Below are positions 44,119 through 51,876 of a stretch of DNA of 64,000 nucleotides, piece by piece (positions within the stretch are counted from its first letter, which is position 1; each line of letters begins with the position of its first letter). A model generated the notes under the pieces. That model made no database searches and had not been told where the DNA came from. It worked only from the letters and a program-made list of their open reading frames with translations. The position numbers and the translations under genes are program-made. The stretch covers positions 124,001 to 188,000 of the forward strand of contig CANLVD010000006.1 of assembly GCA_947494445.1 (NCBI GenBank), read 5' to 3'. The stretch is from an uncultured Paracoccaceae bacterium. GTDB taxonomy: Bacteria; Pseudomonadota; Alphaproteobacteria; Rhodobacterales; Rhodobacteraceae.

Positions 44119-44238
44119 ATGTCTGAGATACGACGCATCGTCAAAACAGCACCGGGAGCGGTCTTTCACGAGGCCTTGGGGCTGTGCGCTGTTTGTCTGC
44201 TCGTGCTTGGCACTTTGGCGCTCCCGTCGGTTTTGTGA
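44119..44238 (+). CDS. SOS-controlled 39-residue membrane mini-protein
   Basis: 39 residues: a basic amphipathic start (MSEIRRIVKTAPGAVFHEAL) followed by one hydrophobic helix (GLCAVCLLVLGTLALPSVL). The N-terminal charges predict the N-terminus in the cytoplasm and the helix in the inner membrane. GGGGAG lies 7-12 bases before the ATG. Two LexA boxes overlap its promoter, so it should be induced by DNA damage. In Caulobacter the SOS-induced 29-residue inner-membrane protein SidA blocks division by acting on the FtsW/FtsN machinery. This protein has the same size class and regulation, although I cannot claim sequence homology. A division-checkpoint role is inference. Confidence 0.78.
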   Translation: MSEIRRIVKTAPGAVFHEALGLCAVCLLVLGTLALPSVL

Positions 44239-44393
44239 AATTGCCTGCGGTTCGTCGTCACCAACCTTGACCGCATGGGCCCTGTCCATTTGCCCATGCC
44301 GTCCGGTCGCGCTCGCCTGTCCAGAGCCCGGCCAACCCTGTCCTTGGTCCTGCCAGACCAGTCTTGAGGTTCAGTGATCCGAAACGCCACTTC

Positions 44394-44432
44394 ATCGCCG
44401 CGTCTCCCTGCCGGAGCGCGGCGATTTTTTTT
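44394..44432 (+). terminator. Rho-independent terminator after the SOS mini-gene
   Basis: A 9-bp perfect stem ATCGCCGCG / CGCGGCGAT, 14-base loop that can pair further (CTCC..GGAG), and eight T residues to 44432. It ends the mini-gene transcript about 155 bases after the stop and sits just beyond the end of the convergent IscU-like gene. Confidence 0.9.
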
Positions 44433-44440
44433 GCCTTTTG

Positions 44441-44887
44441 TCAGGCGTCCTGAAGGATCTGATCAAAGGCTGACAAGGTGGCATCCAGTGTCAGAAGGAT
44501 AGAGGCATGACGGTTCTTGTAGGCGCGCGCCGGGATCAGAACCTCAAACCCGTCAAATGGCACTGCCGGGATCTGTCCATCGGATTTCAACATGGCATGT
44601 AGCTGATCGCGAGCAACTTGCACTTGTTCCCTCGTCAGCCCAAGGATCACTGCACCCGATATCGCGGCAGAAGCCTGCCCCAGCGCACAAGCCTTGACGT
44701 CTTGCGCATATTCCACGATCCGCCCATCTTCCACACGCATGGAGACCGTCACGGTCGAGCCGCACAAAGGCGAGCGTTTCATCGCGGATACCTGAGGGTC
44801 CTCAAGCGGGGCAGTGAGGGGAATACTGCCAGCAAGCTCCAGAATCCGCCCGGAATAAAGCTTGATCATATCAGTCTCGGCCGTCAT
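44441..44887 (-). CDS. IscU/NifU-like iron-sulphur scaffold protein lacking the third cysteine
   Basis: 148 residues from the ATG at 44887; upstream in-frame sequence is not conserved. It follows the IscU/SufU fold: C42 in PLCGSTVTV, C67 in KACALGQAS, and the third-ligand region NRHASILLTLDA. In IscU this last region is HCSIL with the third cluster cysteine. Here the histidine (H127) is kept and the cysteine is alanine (A128). It may be a modified scaffold or carrier rather than a standard IscU. It is divergent from hisI, with 78 bp between the starts. Confidence 0.8.
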   Translation of the reverse strand: MTAETDMIKLYSGRILELAGSIPLTAPLEDPQVSAMKRSPLCGSTVTVSMRVEDGRIVEYAQDVKACALGQASAAISGAVILGLTREQVQVARDQLHAMLKSDGQIPAVPFDGFEVLIPARAYKNRHASILLTLDATLSAFDQILQDA

Positions 44888-44965
44888 CACGCCCCCGATT
44901 GCAAATTCGCCACCACGCAGTAGATAAGCATATAGTTTCCCGCCGGCAATTCCAAGGACACGCAC

Positions 44966-45328
44966 ATGGCCCAGATTGATCCTGACAGCCTGAAATGGAC
45001 AACCGACGGCCTGATCCCCGCTATTGCCCAGGATGCAGCCACGGGTGAAGTTTTGATGATGGCCTGGATGACGGCAGAGACATTGGCCGAAACTCTGGCC
45101 ACGGGTCGTGTCACCTATTGGTCGCGCTCCCGTCAGGCCTTCTGGCGCAAAGGCGAAACCTCCGGCCATGTGCAGACATTGATCGACATGCGCGTGGATT
45201 GTGACCGGGACTGCCTTTTGATGCAGGTGGATCAAATTGGTCCGGCCTGCCACACCAACCGGCGAAGCTGTTTCTACACCGCCATCACCGAAGAAGGTGA
45301 AGTCATTCTGTCAGACCCGATTGCCTGA
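44966..45328 (+). CDS. hisI: Phosphoribosyl-AMP cyclohydrolase
   Basis: 120 residues, the normal length of a stand-alone HisI. Typical blocks are GEVLMMAWMTAETL, TYWSRSRQAFWRKGETSGH and the zinc/magnesium site region DCDRDCLLMQVDQIGPACHTNRRSCF. It opens the purine ring of phosphoribosyl-AMP, the third step of histidine synthesis. It stands apart from other his genes and is followed by a dispersed repeat. Confidence 0.95.
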   Translation: MAQIDPDSLKWTTDGLIPAIAQDAATGEVLMMAWMTAETLAETLATGRVTYWSRSRQAFWRKGETSGHVQTLIDMRVDCDRDCLLMQVDQIGPACHTNRRSCFYTAITEEGEVILSDPIA

Positions 45329-45340
45329 GCCGTTTTCGAG

Positions 45341-45366
45341 TTTCCAGAAATACTCCCGCCGGAGGC
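45341..45366 (-). repeat. Dispersed intergenic repeat, copy 2
   Basis: On the minus strand it reads GCCTCCGGCGGGAGTATTTC then TGGAAA. It shares the GCCTCCGGCGGG-x-TATTT core with the copies at 25729 and 54505. It lies between the convergent hisI and gluQ stops. Confidence 0.65.
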
Positions 45367-45378
45367 GGCCTTTCGGGG

Positions 45379-46266
45379 TCAGCCAGCACTCAGCCCAAGC
45401 CTGTCGCGCAAGGTATCTGGCGTCTCGCCCTCTTCGCGAAACAGCCGGATGGCGCGCGCGTCGTCGCGTTTGGCAAGGCGCTTGCCCGTGTCGTCCCGGA
45501 TCAGGTCATGATGATGATAGACCGGTCTCGGCAGGTCGAGCAGGGATTGCAGCACCACATGTATCTTGGTCGCCTCAAAAAGATCCTGTCCCCGTACCAC
45601 ATGGGTGATGTCTTGTGCTGCGTCATCCAGTACGACCGACAGGTGATAGGACGTGCCAAAATCCTTCCGGGCCAGAACGATGTCGCCAACCGTTGAGATC
45701 AGATCGTCTGCATCCAGGAAGATCTCTCCGTTTTTTCCACCTGGCCCGGCGCCGGTCTCGGCAAACATCAGGGCATCCAGGTCTTTATGTGCGGCAAAGA
45801 TCCACGCCAGTGCCGCATCCATATTCAATCTCAGATGTACATCCCCCACGCTGCCCGAAGCGCTTTTTCCCCGACATGTGCCGGGGTAAACCGGACCATC
45901 CGGTCCGGTCCGCACAACGCCTTCCTGAGGGGCGGAAAGCGCGTCCTGTATGTCGCGCCGTGTGCAGGTGCAGGCGTAGGCAAGTCCCATGGTATGAAGC
46001 CTGCCAATGGCCTGCGCGTATGTCTCCAGCCGATCAGATTGTCGCATCACCGGCTCGGGCCAGCGCAATCCCAGCCAATGCAGGTCTTCAAAGATTAACG
46101 CCTCCCACTCAGCTTTTGATCTGGCTTTGTCGATGTCCTCGATCCTGAGCAGAAATGTCCCCTCCGCCTCCTGGCTCATGTCCCAGGCGGTCAGGGCGGA
46201 AAGGGCATGGCCCAGATGCAACGGCCCGGTGGGAGAGGGTGCAAAACGGGTCCGGAAAGCGCTCAC
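45379..46266 (-). CDS. gluQ: Glutamyl-Q tRNA(Asp) synthetase
   Basis: 295 residues, about the catalytic half of GluRS with no anticodon-binding domain, which defines GluQ. The HIGH-type motif is APSPTGPLHLGHA, the KMSKS-type motif is KRLAKRDD, and the zinc ligands are C-x-C in ACTCTRR with a later Cys in YPGTCRG. It attaches glutamate to queuosine in the anticodon of tRNA-Asp. Its start overlaps the stop of the methyltransferase gene (46263-46266). Confidence 0.95.
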   Translation of the reverse strand: MSAFRTRFAPSPTGPLHLGHALSALTAWDMSQEAEGTFLLRIEDIDKARSKAEWEALIFEDLHWLGLRWPEPVMRQSDRLETYAQAIGRLHTMGLAYACTCTRRDIQDALSAPQEGVVRTGPDGPVYPGTCRGKSASGSVGDVHLRLNMDAALAWIFAAHKDLDALMFAETGAGPGGKNGEIFLDADDLISTVGDIVLARKDFGTSYHLSVVLDDAAQDITHVVRGQDLFEATKIHVVLQSLLDLPRPVYHHHDLIRDDTGKRLAKRDDARAIRLFREEGETPDTLRDRLGLSAG

Positions 46267-46883
46267 GCCTTGCGGATCACATAGACTTTGGACCCAAGCT
46301 CAATCCGCGGCAGATGGGGCCCGTGTTCGGCAAACAGAAGTTGCGCCGAGCCGCAATCAATATGCTCGTTCAACCGGCCCTCATAGGAAGTGTCTTTCAA
46401 GGCATGGTCATTGAGCGAAAAGACAAAAAGCCCGCCCTGCGGCAACAGGGCAAGAATGCCATCCATCGTCTCAGCCGGTGCATGCCCGGGATTGAGCACG
46501 CCAATGGCGGAAATCTGGGTGTAATCACCGGCTTTGAAGGGCAGCGGATTGGCCAGATCGGCTGTCAGAAGCTGCCTGTAGATCCCCTTGGCCTTTGCCT
46601 GTTCCAGCATCTGGGTCGAAAAGTCACTGCCATCCAGAACCGTGAATCCGGCCTCTCTCAAGGCCTGACCGCTGATGCCTGTCCCACAACCGATGTCGAG
46701 CATCGGTGCCGTCAGGTTTTTCGAAAACTGGGCCAGCGCCGCTGCACATCTGGCTGGAGTGACATAGCCGTTCGCGGCGACCTCTGCGTCATAGCTTGCA
46801 GACCATTCATCATAGAAGGCCTGCGTTTCTTCCTCGCTCGACAACCCATAGGCATTGTCGAGAAACGTCTTGTTGTTGGTCAT
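46263..46883 (-). CDS. Class I SAM-dependent methyltransferase
   Basis: 206 residues from the ATG at 46883; the longer reading runs into trmFO on the same strand in another frame. SAM motif I is MLDIGCGTGISGQAL, motif II region is DGSDFSTQMLEQAKAKGI, and post-motif segments are LLPQGGLFVFSLND. The fold resembles UbiE/Williams-Beuren-type methyltransferases. It overlaps gluQ and is 53 bp downstream of trmFO, both tRNA-modifying genes, but its own substrate is not evident. Confidence 0.85.
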   Translation of the reverse strand: MTNNKTFLDNAYGLSSEEETQAFYDEWSASYDAEVAANGYVTPARCAAALAQFSKNLTAPMLDIGCGTGISGQALREAGFTVLDGSDFSTQMLEQAKAKGIYRQLLTADLANPLPFKAGDYTQISAIGVLNPGHAPAETMDGILALLPQGGLFVFSLNDHALKDTSYEGRLNEHIDCGSAQLLFAEHGPHLPRIELGSKVYVIRKA

Positions 46884-46935
46884 GCCAACCTCCCCTGCAC
46901 CAATCATAGCAGGGGCAGGGCGCTGTGCAACAAGA

Positions 46936-48303
46936 TCAGGCGGCAGGTCGGGACCGGTCAGAAGCGAGCCATTCGTTAAAATCGCCCTTGGCCCGATCAG
47001 TGTAGGCCTTGTAGCGCTCCTTGCGCCCGCGCCGCCCGCCCTTGACCCCATCAAGCTGCGGGAAAAGGCCAAAATTCACGTTCATCGGCTGGAAAGTCTT
47101 GGCCTCGGCCCCACCGGTAATGTGGGTGATCAAGGCACCGGTTGCGGTCGTGGGTGGTGGTGGTGCCATGCTCTGACCACGCGCTTGCGCTGCAGCCAGA
47201 CGGCCGGCAATCAGCCCCATCGCGGCACTTTCCACATAGCCTTCCACGCCCGTGATCTGCCCGGCAAAGCGCAGGTCGGGACGGGCGCGCAGACGCATCT
47301 GGTCGTCCAGCAGCTTCGGCGATTGCAGGAAGGTGTTTCGATGGATACCGCCAAGCCGGGCAAACCGGGCCTCTTCCAATCCCGGGATCATCGACAGCAC
47401 ATCCGCTTGTGCACCGTATTTCATCTTGGTCTGAAAGCCCACGATGTTGAACAGCGTGCCAAGCGCGTTGTCCCGGCGCAACTGCACCACCGCATGGGCC
47501 TTTGTTTGTGGGTCATGCGGGTTGGTCAGGCCCACTGGTTTCATCGGCCCGAACCGCAGAGTCTCGCGACCCCGTTCTGCCATCACTTCGATGGGCAGGC
47601 AGCCTTCAAAATAGGGCGTGTCCTTTTCCCAATCCTTGAACTCGGTCTTGGGGGCCGCAAGGATTGCATCGATGAAGCCGTTGTACTGCGCCTCATCCAT
47701 CGGGCAGTTGAGATATGCCGTGCGGTCTTCTTCGGTTTCACCCTTGTCATAGCGCGACTGGAACCAGGCCTTGTCCATGTCCACACTGTCTGCATAGACG
47801 ATGGGGGCAATCGCATCAAAGAAAGCAAGTGCATCCTCACCGGTCACCCCACGAATGGCTTCGGCCAGAGGGATCGATGTCAAAGGACCGGTCGCAATGA
47901 TGGTTGAACCCCAGCTTTCTGGCGGCAATCCAGTCACCTCACCGCGTTCAATGCTCACCATCGGGTGCGCGATCAGCCGTTCGGTCACTGCTTGCGAAAA
48001 CGCCTCACGGTCAACAGCTAGTGCACCGCCTGCGGGCAGGGAGTGACGATCCGCCATTTCCATGATCAGACCACCTGCGGCCCGCATCTCCCAATGCAAA
48101 AGGCCGACGGCGTTCTGCTCGTCATCATCCGACCGGAAAGAGTTTGAGCAGACAAGCTCGGCCAGTCCATCGGTCTGATGGGCAAAAGTGCCGACATCCG
48201 GGCGCATTTCGTGCAGCACGACAGGCAGACCGCTCTGGGCGATCTGCCAGGCGGCCTCCGATCCGGCCATACCACCGCCGATGATGTGAATGGGCTGTGT
48301 CAT
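46936..48303 (-). CDS. trmFO: Methylenetetrahydrofolate-tRNA (uracil-54) methyltransferase
   Basis: 455 residues. The FAD motif [17 protein letters not shown] opens the protein. TrmFO-specific segments follow: [26 protein letters not shown], the middle [14 protein letters not shown] and the C-terminal NVNFGLFP. It makes ribothymidine at position 54 of tRNA using methylene-THF and FAD. It heads a run of tRNA-related genes (trmFO, methyltransferase, gluQ). Confidence 0.95.
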   Translation of the reverse strand: MTQPIHIIGGGMAGSEAAWQIAQSGLPVVLHEMRPDVGTFAHQTDGLAELVCSNSFRSDDDEQNAVGLLHWEMRAAGGLIMEMADRHSLPAGGALAVDREAFSQAVTERLIAHPMVSIERGEVTGLPPESWGSTIIATGPLTSIPLAEAIRGVTGEDALAFFDAIAPIVYADSVDMDKAWFQSRYDKGETEEDRTAYLNCPMDEAQYNGFIDAILAAPKTEFKDWEKDTPYFEGCLPIEVMAERGRETLRFGPMKPVGLTNPHDPQTKAHAVVQLRRDNALGTLFNIVGFQTKMKYGAQADVLSMIPGLEEARFARLGGIHRNTFLQSPKLLDDQMRLRARPDLRFAGQITGVEGYVESAAMGLIAGRLAAAQARGQSMAPPPPTTATGALITHITGGAEAKTFQPMNVNFGLFPQLDGVKGGRRGRKERYKAYTDRAKGDFNEWLASDRSRPAA

Positions 48304-48346
48304 GGGGCTGATTTACGGTCTCTAAGTAACATTGGAAACCACCAAC

Positions 48347-49093
48347 TCACCGGCCGCCCGAAACATTGATCGTCGTGCCAGTCACATAGGACGCCTTGTC
48401 GGACGCCAGCCACATCACGGCCTCGGCCACTTCGCGCGCGGAACCCGAGCGTTTCATCGGCAGCGACGGTGCCAGATCGGTTGCACGGTCCGGCAGGCCA
48501 CCCTTGCCGTGAATGGGCGTATCGATCACACCGGGCCGTACACCTGCCACACGCACGCCATCTGCGGCCAGTTCCAGACCCAGCCCCTTGGTCAGCATGT
48601 CGATGCCAGCCTTCGCGGCTGCGTAATCCACATAGGTGTTGGGCGAGCCCAGCTCTGCCGCCATCGACGAGATGTTGATGATCGCGCCCCCATGTCCTCC
48701 CCGGCTTCTGGCCATCCGGCGGCTTGCCTCGGCTGCACAATGAAACGGTCCCAACAGGTTGACATCCATGATGGTTTTGATCCGTTCAGGTGTCATCTCC
48801 ATGACTGGAATGTTGACCGCGACAGCGCCGGAATTGTTGATGAACCCGTCAAGCTTCACATTGGCGGCGTCGATGTCTGCAAATAGCGCTTTCACCCCGT
48901 CTGCGCCGCTCAGGTCAGCTTGAAAAACCGTCGCTCTCTGTCCTTTGGCCTGGACTTTTGATGCGGTGTCTTCAGCGCCGTCGCGGTTGGAATTGTAATG
49001 CACCAGCACATCCCAGCCCTGTTCCGCTGCCAGTTCCGCCACAGCAGCACCAATCCCCGAGGATGCGCCGGTCACCAAAAGTGTCTTGGTCAT
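48347..49093 (-). CDS. Short-chain dehydrogenase/reductase (FabG-like)
   Basis: 248 residues: TGASSGIG at 8-15, NNSGAV, catalytic Ser in INISSMAAELGS, Y-x3-K in YVDYAAAKAG, and the C-terminal SYVTGTTINVSGGR. A basic residue soon after strand 2 (HYNSNRDGAE) favours NADP. The fold is that of FabG-like reductases; the real substrate is unknown. It follows pepN by 24 bp on the same strand and is probably co-transcribed with it. Confidence 0.85.
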   Translation of the reverse strand: MTKTLLVTGASSGIGAAVAELAAEQGWDVLVHYNSNRDGAEDTASKVQAKGQRATVFQADLSGADGVKALFADIDAANVKLDGFINNSGAVAVNIPVMEMTPERIKTIMDVNLLGPFHCAAEASRRMARSRGGHGGAIINISSMAAELGSPNTYVDYAAAKAGIDMLTKGLGLELAADGVRVAGVRPGVIDTPIHGKGGLPDRATDLAPSLPMKRSGSAREVAEAVMWLASDKASYVTGTTINVSGGR

Positions 49094-49117
49094 GTTCCGC
49101 CTTTCACAGCAAAAGGG

Positions 49118-51694
49118 TCAGGCCTCCAGAATCCGCCCGACGATTTCCGATGTATCCTTCGACAGGCCGGAAGTGTCCATGATCCTTTGCAACTGGCTCA
49201 GCATCAGGTTCTGGCGGTCTTCGTCAAAGCGTCGCCACGTCTCGAAACTGCCCGCCATGCGCGCCGTGGTCTGTGGGTTGACCGGATCAAGCTGGATCAG
49301 CCAATCCGCCAGAAGCGCGTAGCCAGCCCCGTCAGCCCGGTGAAAACCGGCCATGTTTCCAGCCGCAAAAGCGCCCACCAATGACCGGAAGCGATTTGGG
49401 TTTTTCCACTCGAAATCAGCGTGTTCAGAGAGTGTTTTGATGGTCTCGACCGCTGTTTCCGGAGTCGCACGCATCGCTTGAACACTGAACCATTTGTCGA
49501 TCACAAGCCTGTCGTTACGCCACTGGCTGTAGAAAGCTTCCACCGCATCCTGACCTTGCGCGCTGGCCGCAAGCTGCGACAGGGCTGCCATCTGCTCGGT
49601 CATGTTGTCAGCCGCCGCAAACAGGGCCTTTGCCGTCGCAAGTTCTGGTTCGATCCGCGACAGAAGGCCCAGCATGCGCCCGCGCAGTGACCTGCGCCCG
49701 GCCGCATCAGCAGAGGGCGTGTAGGGACCCGGGGTTTCCATATCAGCATAAATACTGCGGATATCTCCCTCCATCGCGCCTGCAATAGCTGTTTCCAGAC
49801 GGTCGCGGGCGGATTTGATGGCATCCGGGTCGAGCGGAATGCCACGCTGATAAAGCTCGGTCCCCAACGCATCCTCGGACGGTGGTGAAAGCATCAGGGC
49901 CTTCGTCGCCGGGTCAAGCGTCGCATCTGCGAGCGTTGCCTGAATGGCGGGCAGGAAAGTCGACAGATCCGCATCTCCTTGCGTCATCCGGCACATCAGA
50001 TCCATCATGATCCGCCGGCCAGCTTCCCAGCGATTGAACGGATCGGTGTCATGGGTGAGCAGGAACATCAGACGATCCTGATCTGCCTCATGTTCCAGAA
50101 TGACCGGGGCCGAAAAGCCGCGCAGAATGGACGGGACGGGCCGCTCGGTCAGACCTTCAAATGAAAAGCTCTGGCGCGCCTCCCGCATCTCAAGAGTTTG
50201 CGTCGGCAGAACCTCCGCGCCCGATGGGTCCAGCAGGCCCACGTCAATGGGCAGCACCACAGGAGCCTTACGGGGCTGGCCGGGCGTGGGGGGCGTGGAC
50301 TGGGTGAACGTCAGGGTGAACACGCCATCTTCCCAGCCTTCGGTACATTCCAGTTTCGGCGTGCCAGCCTGTGCATACCAACGCTGGAACTGGGACAGAT
50401 CGCGCCCGGTTGCGTCTTCAAAGACCTTCAACCAATCCTCGATGGTGCAGGCCTGTCCGTCATGCCGCTCGAAATAGAGATCCAGCGCCTTGCGATAGGC
50501 CTCTGCCCCCACCAGCCGGTGCAACATGCGAATGACTTCAGCACCCTTCTCGTAGACGGTTGCTGTGTAGAAGTTGTTGATTTCAATGTAGTCTTCAGGC
50601 CGTACCGGATGGGCAAGCGGTCCTGCATCCTCACGGAACTGACGTGCGCGCAGCATCAGCACACTCTCGATCCGTTTGACGCTGTGGGACCGCTGATCGC
50701 CCGAGAATTGCTGATCGCGGAACACCGTCAGGCCTTCCTTCAGGCACAGCTGAAACCAGTCGCGACAGGTGATCCGGTTGCCTGTCCAGTTGTGGAAATA
50801 CTCATGCGCGATGATGCCTTCGATCAACTCGTAATCGCGGTCTGTTGCAGTCTCGGGGCTGGCGAGGACGTATTTGGAGTTGAAGATGTTCAGCCCCTTG
50901 TTCTCCATCGCCCCCATGTTGAAATCGTCCACAGCCACGATCATGAACAGATCCAGATCGTATTCACGTCCGTACGCCTCCTCATCCCAGCGTATGGAAC
51001 GTTTCAGGGCATCCATGGCATAGGCGCATTTGGCTTCATCGTCCGGGCGGACATAGATTTTCAGATCGACATCACGACCCGACGCGGTGGTGAATGTATC
51101 GTCGAAACTGACCAGATCGCCGGCCACAAGGGCAAACAGATAGGCAGGCTTTGGCCAGGGATCATGCCATTCGGCCCAACCTTCGCCCGCTGCTGTCGGA
51201 TTGCCGTTGGACAGCATGACCGGCGCGTCGCCTTCGATCCTGACCGTAAAGACCGACATCACATCTGGCCGGTCTGGATAATAGGTGATCTTGCGAAAGC
51301 CTTCGGCCTCGCACTGGGTGCAATACATGCCCCCAGACATGTAGAGCCCCTCAAGGGCAGTGTTGGCAGCTGGCGCGATCTGCGTCTCGCACTCCCATGT
51401 GAAAGGCCCGTCGGGAACCATCTCGGCCGGTACCTGAATGCTTTCCTCAAACTGCATGAAGCGTGTCGGATCCAGCGCCTGACCATCTATGGATGCACTT
51501 ACCAGTGTCAGTTCCTTGCCATGCAACTCCAGCGGTTTCGAACCGGGCACTGCAGGATTGGGCCGTATGTCGAGCCGGGCTGTCACGCGGGTTTGCTGGG
51601 GGTCGAGCACGAATGTTAGGTGCGCCTTGTCGACCAGATGGCTGGGCGGCTGGTAATCTGACAGGCGGATCGTCGGGGCTTGATCGGTACGCAA
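49118..51694 (-). CDS. pepN: Aminopeptidase N (M1 family)
   Basis: 858 residues if translation begins at the TTG at 51694, which has GGAG 8 bases upstream and starts right at the conserved RTDQAPTIRLSDYQPP. The M1 motifs are present: GAMENKG at 261-267, zinc site HEYFH at 297-301 with the third ligand E320 in LKEGLTVFRD. The long helical C-terminal domain is complete. It removes N-terminal residues from peptides in the cytoplasm. The TTG choice makes the length match proteobacterial PepN; a longer ATG reading to 51760 adds unconserved sequence. Confidence 0.93.
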   Translation of the reverse strand: MRTDQAPTIRLSDYQPPSHLVDKAHLTFVLDPQQTRVTARLDIRPNPAVPGSKPLELHGKELTLVSASIDGQALDPTRFMQFEESIQVPAEMVPDGPFTWECETQIAPAANTALEGLYMSGGMYCTQCEAEGFRKITYYPDRPDVMSVFTVRIEGDAPVMLSNGNPTAAGEGWAEWHDPWPKPAYLFALVAGDLVSFDDTFTTASGRDVDLKIYVRPDDEAKCAYAMDALKRSIRWDEEAYGREYDLDLFMIVAVDDFNMGAMENKGLNIFNSKYVLASPETATDRDYELIEGIIAHEYFHNWTGNRITCRDWFQLCLKEGLTVFRDQQFSGDQRSHSVKRIESVLMLRARQFREDAGPLAHPVRPEDYIEINNFYTATVYEKGAEVIRMLHRLVGAEAYRKALDLYFERHDGQACTIEDWLKVFEDATGRDLSQFQRWYAQAGTPKLECTEGWEDGVFTLTFTQSTPPTPGQPRKAPVVLPIDVGLLDPSGAEVLPTQTLEMREARQSFSFEGLTERPVPSILRGFSAPVILEHEADQDRLMFLLTHDTDPFNRWEAGRRIMMDLMCRMTQGDADLSTFLPAIQATLADATLDPATKALMLSPPSEDALGTELYQRGIPLDPDAIKSARDRLETAIAGAMEGDIRSIYADMETPGPYTPSADAAGRRSLRGRMLGLLSRIEPELATAKALFAAADNMTEQMAALSQLAASAQGQDAVEAFYSQWRNDRLVIDKWFSVQAMRATPETAVETIKTLSEHADFEWKNPNRFRSLVGAFAAGNMAGFHRADGAGYALLADWLIQLDPVNPQTTARMAGSFETWRRFDEDRQNLMLSQLQRIMDTSGLSKDTSEIVGRILEA

Positions 51695-51815
51695 GATGCG
51701 GTCTCCGGGGTTTTGAGGTCGGAATGGCCTCAACAGTATGATGCTGGGCTGCGACCTCAAGGGGGATTTCCGAAAAGCACAGAATTAAATGGAAAATTAC
51801 AATCGGCAAGATTGC

Positions 51816-51831
51816 GTTTCCTTTCGGAAAC
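51816..51831. promoter_or_regulatory. Inverted repeat GTTTCC-tttc-GGAAAC upstream of malate synthase
   Basis: A perfect 6-bp inverted repeat in the 182-bp region between the divergent pepN and glcB starts, 45 bp before glcB. It could be an operator or leader hairpin. Confidence 0.35.
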
Positions 51832-51876
51832 ATTATGACCGTATGCGACAGTATCCAATGACGGGAATCGAGTGGT

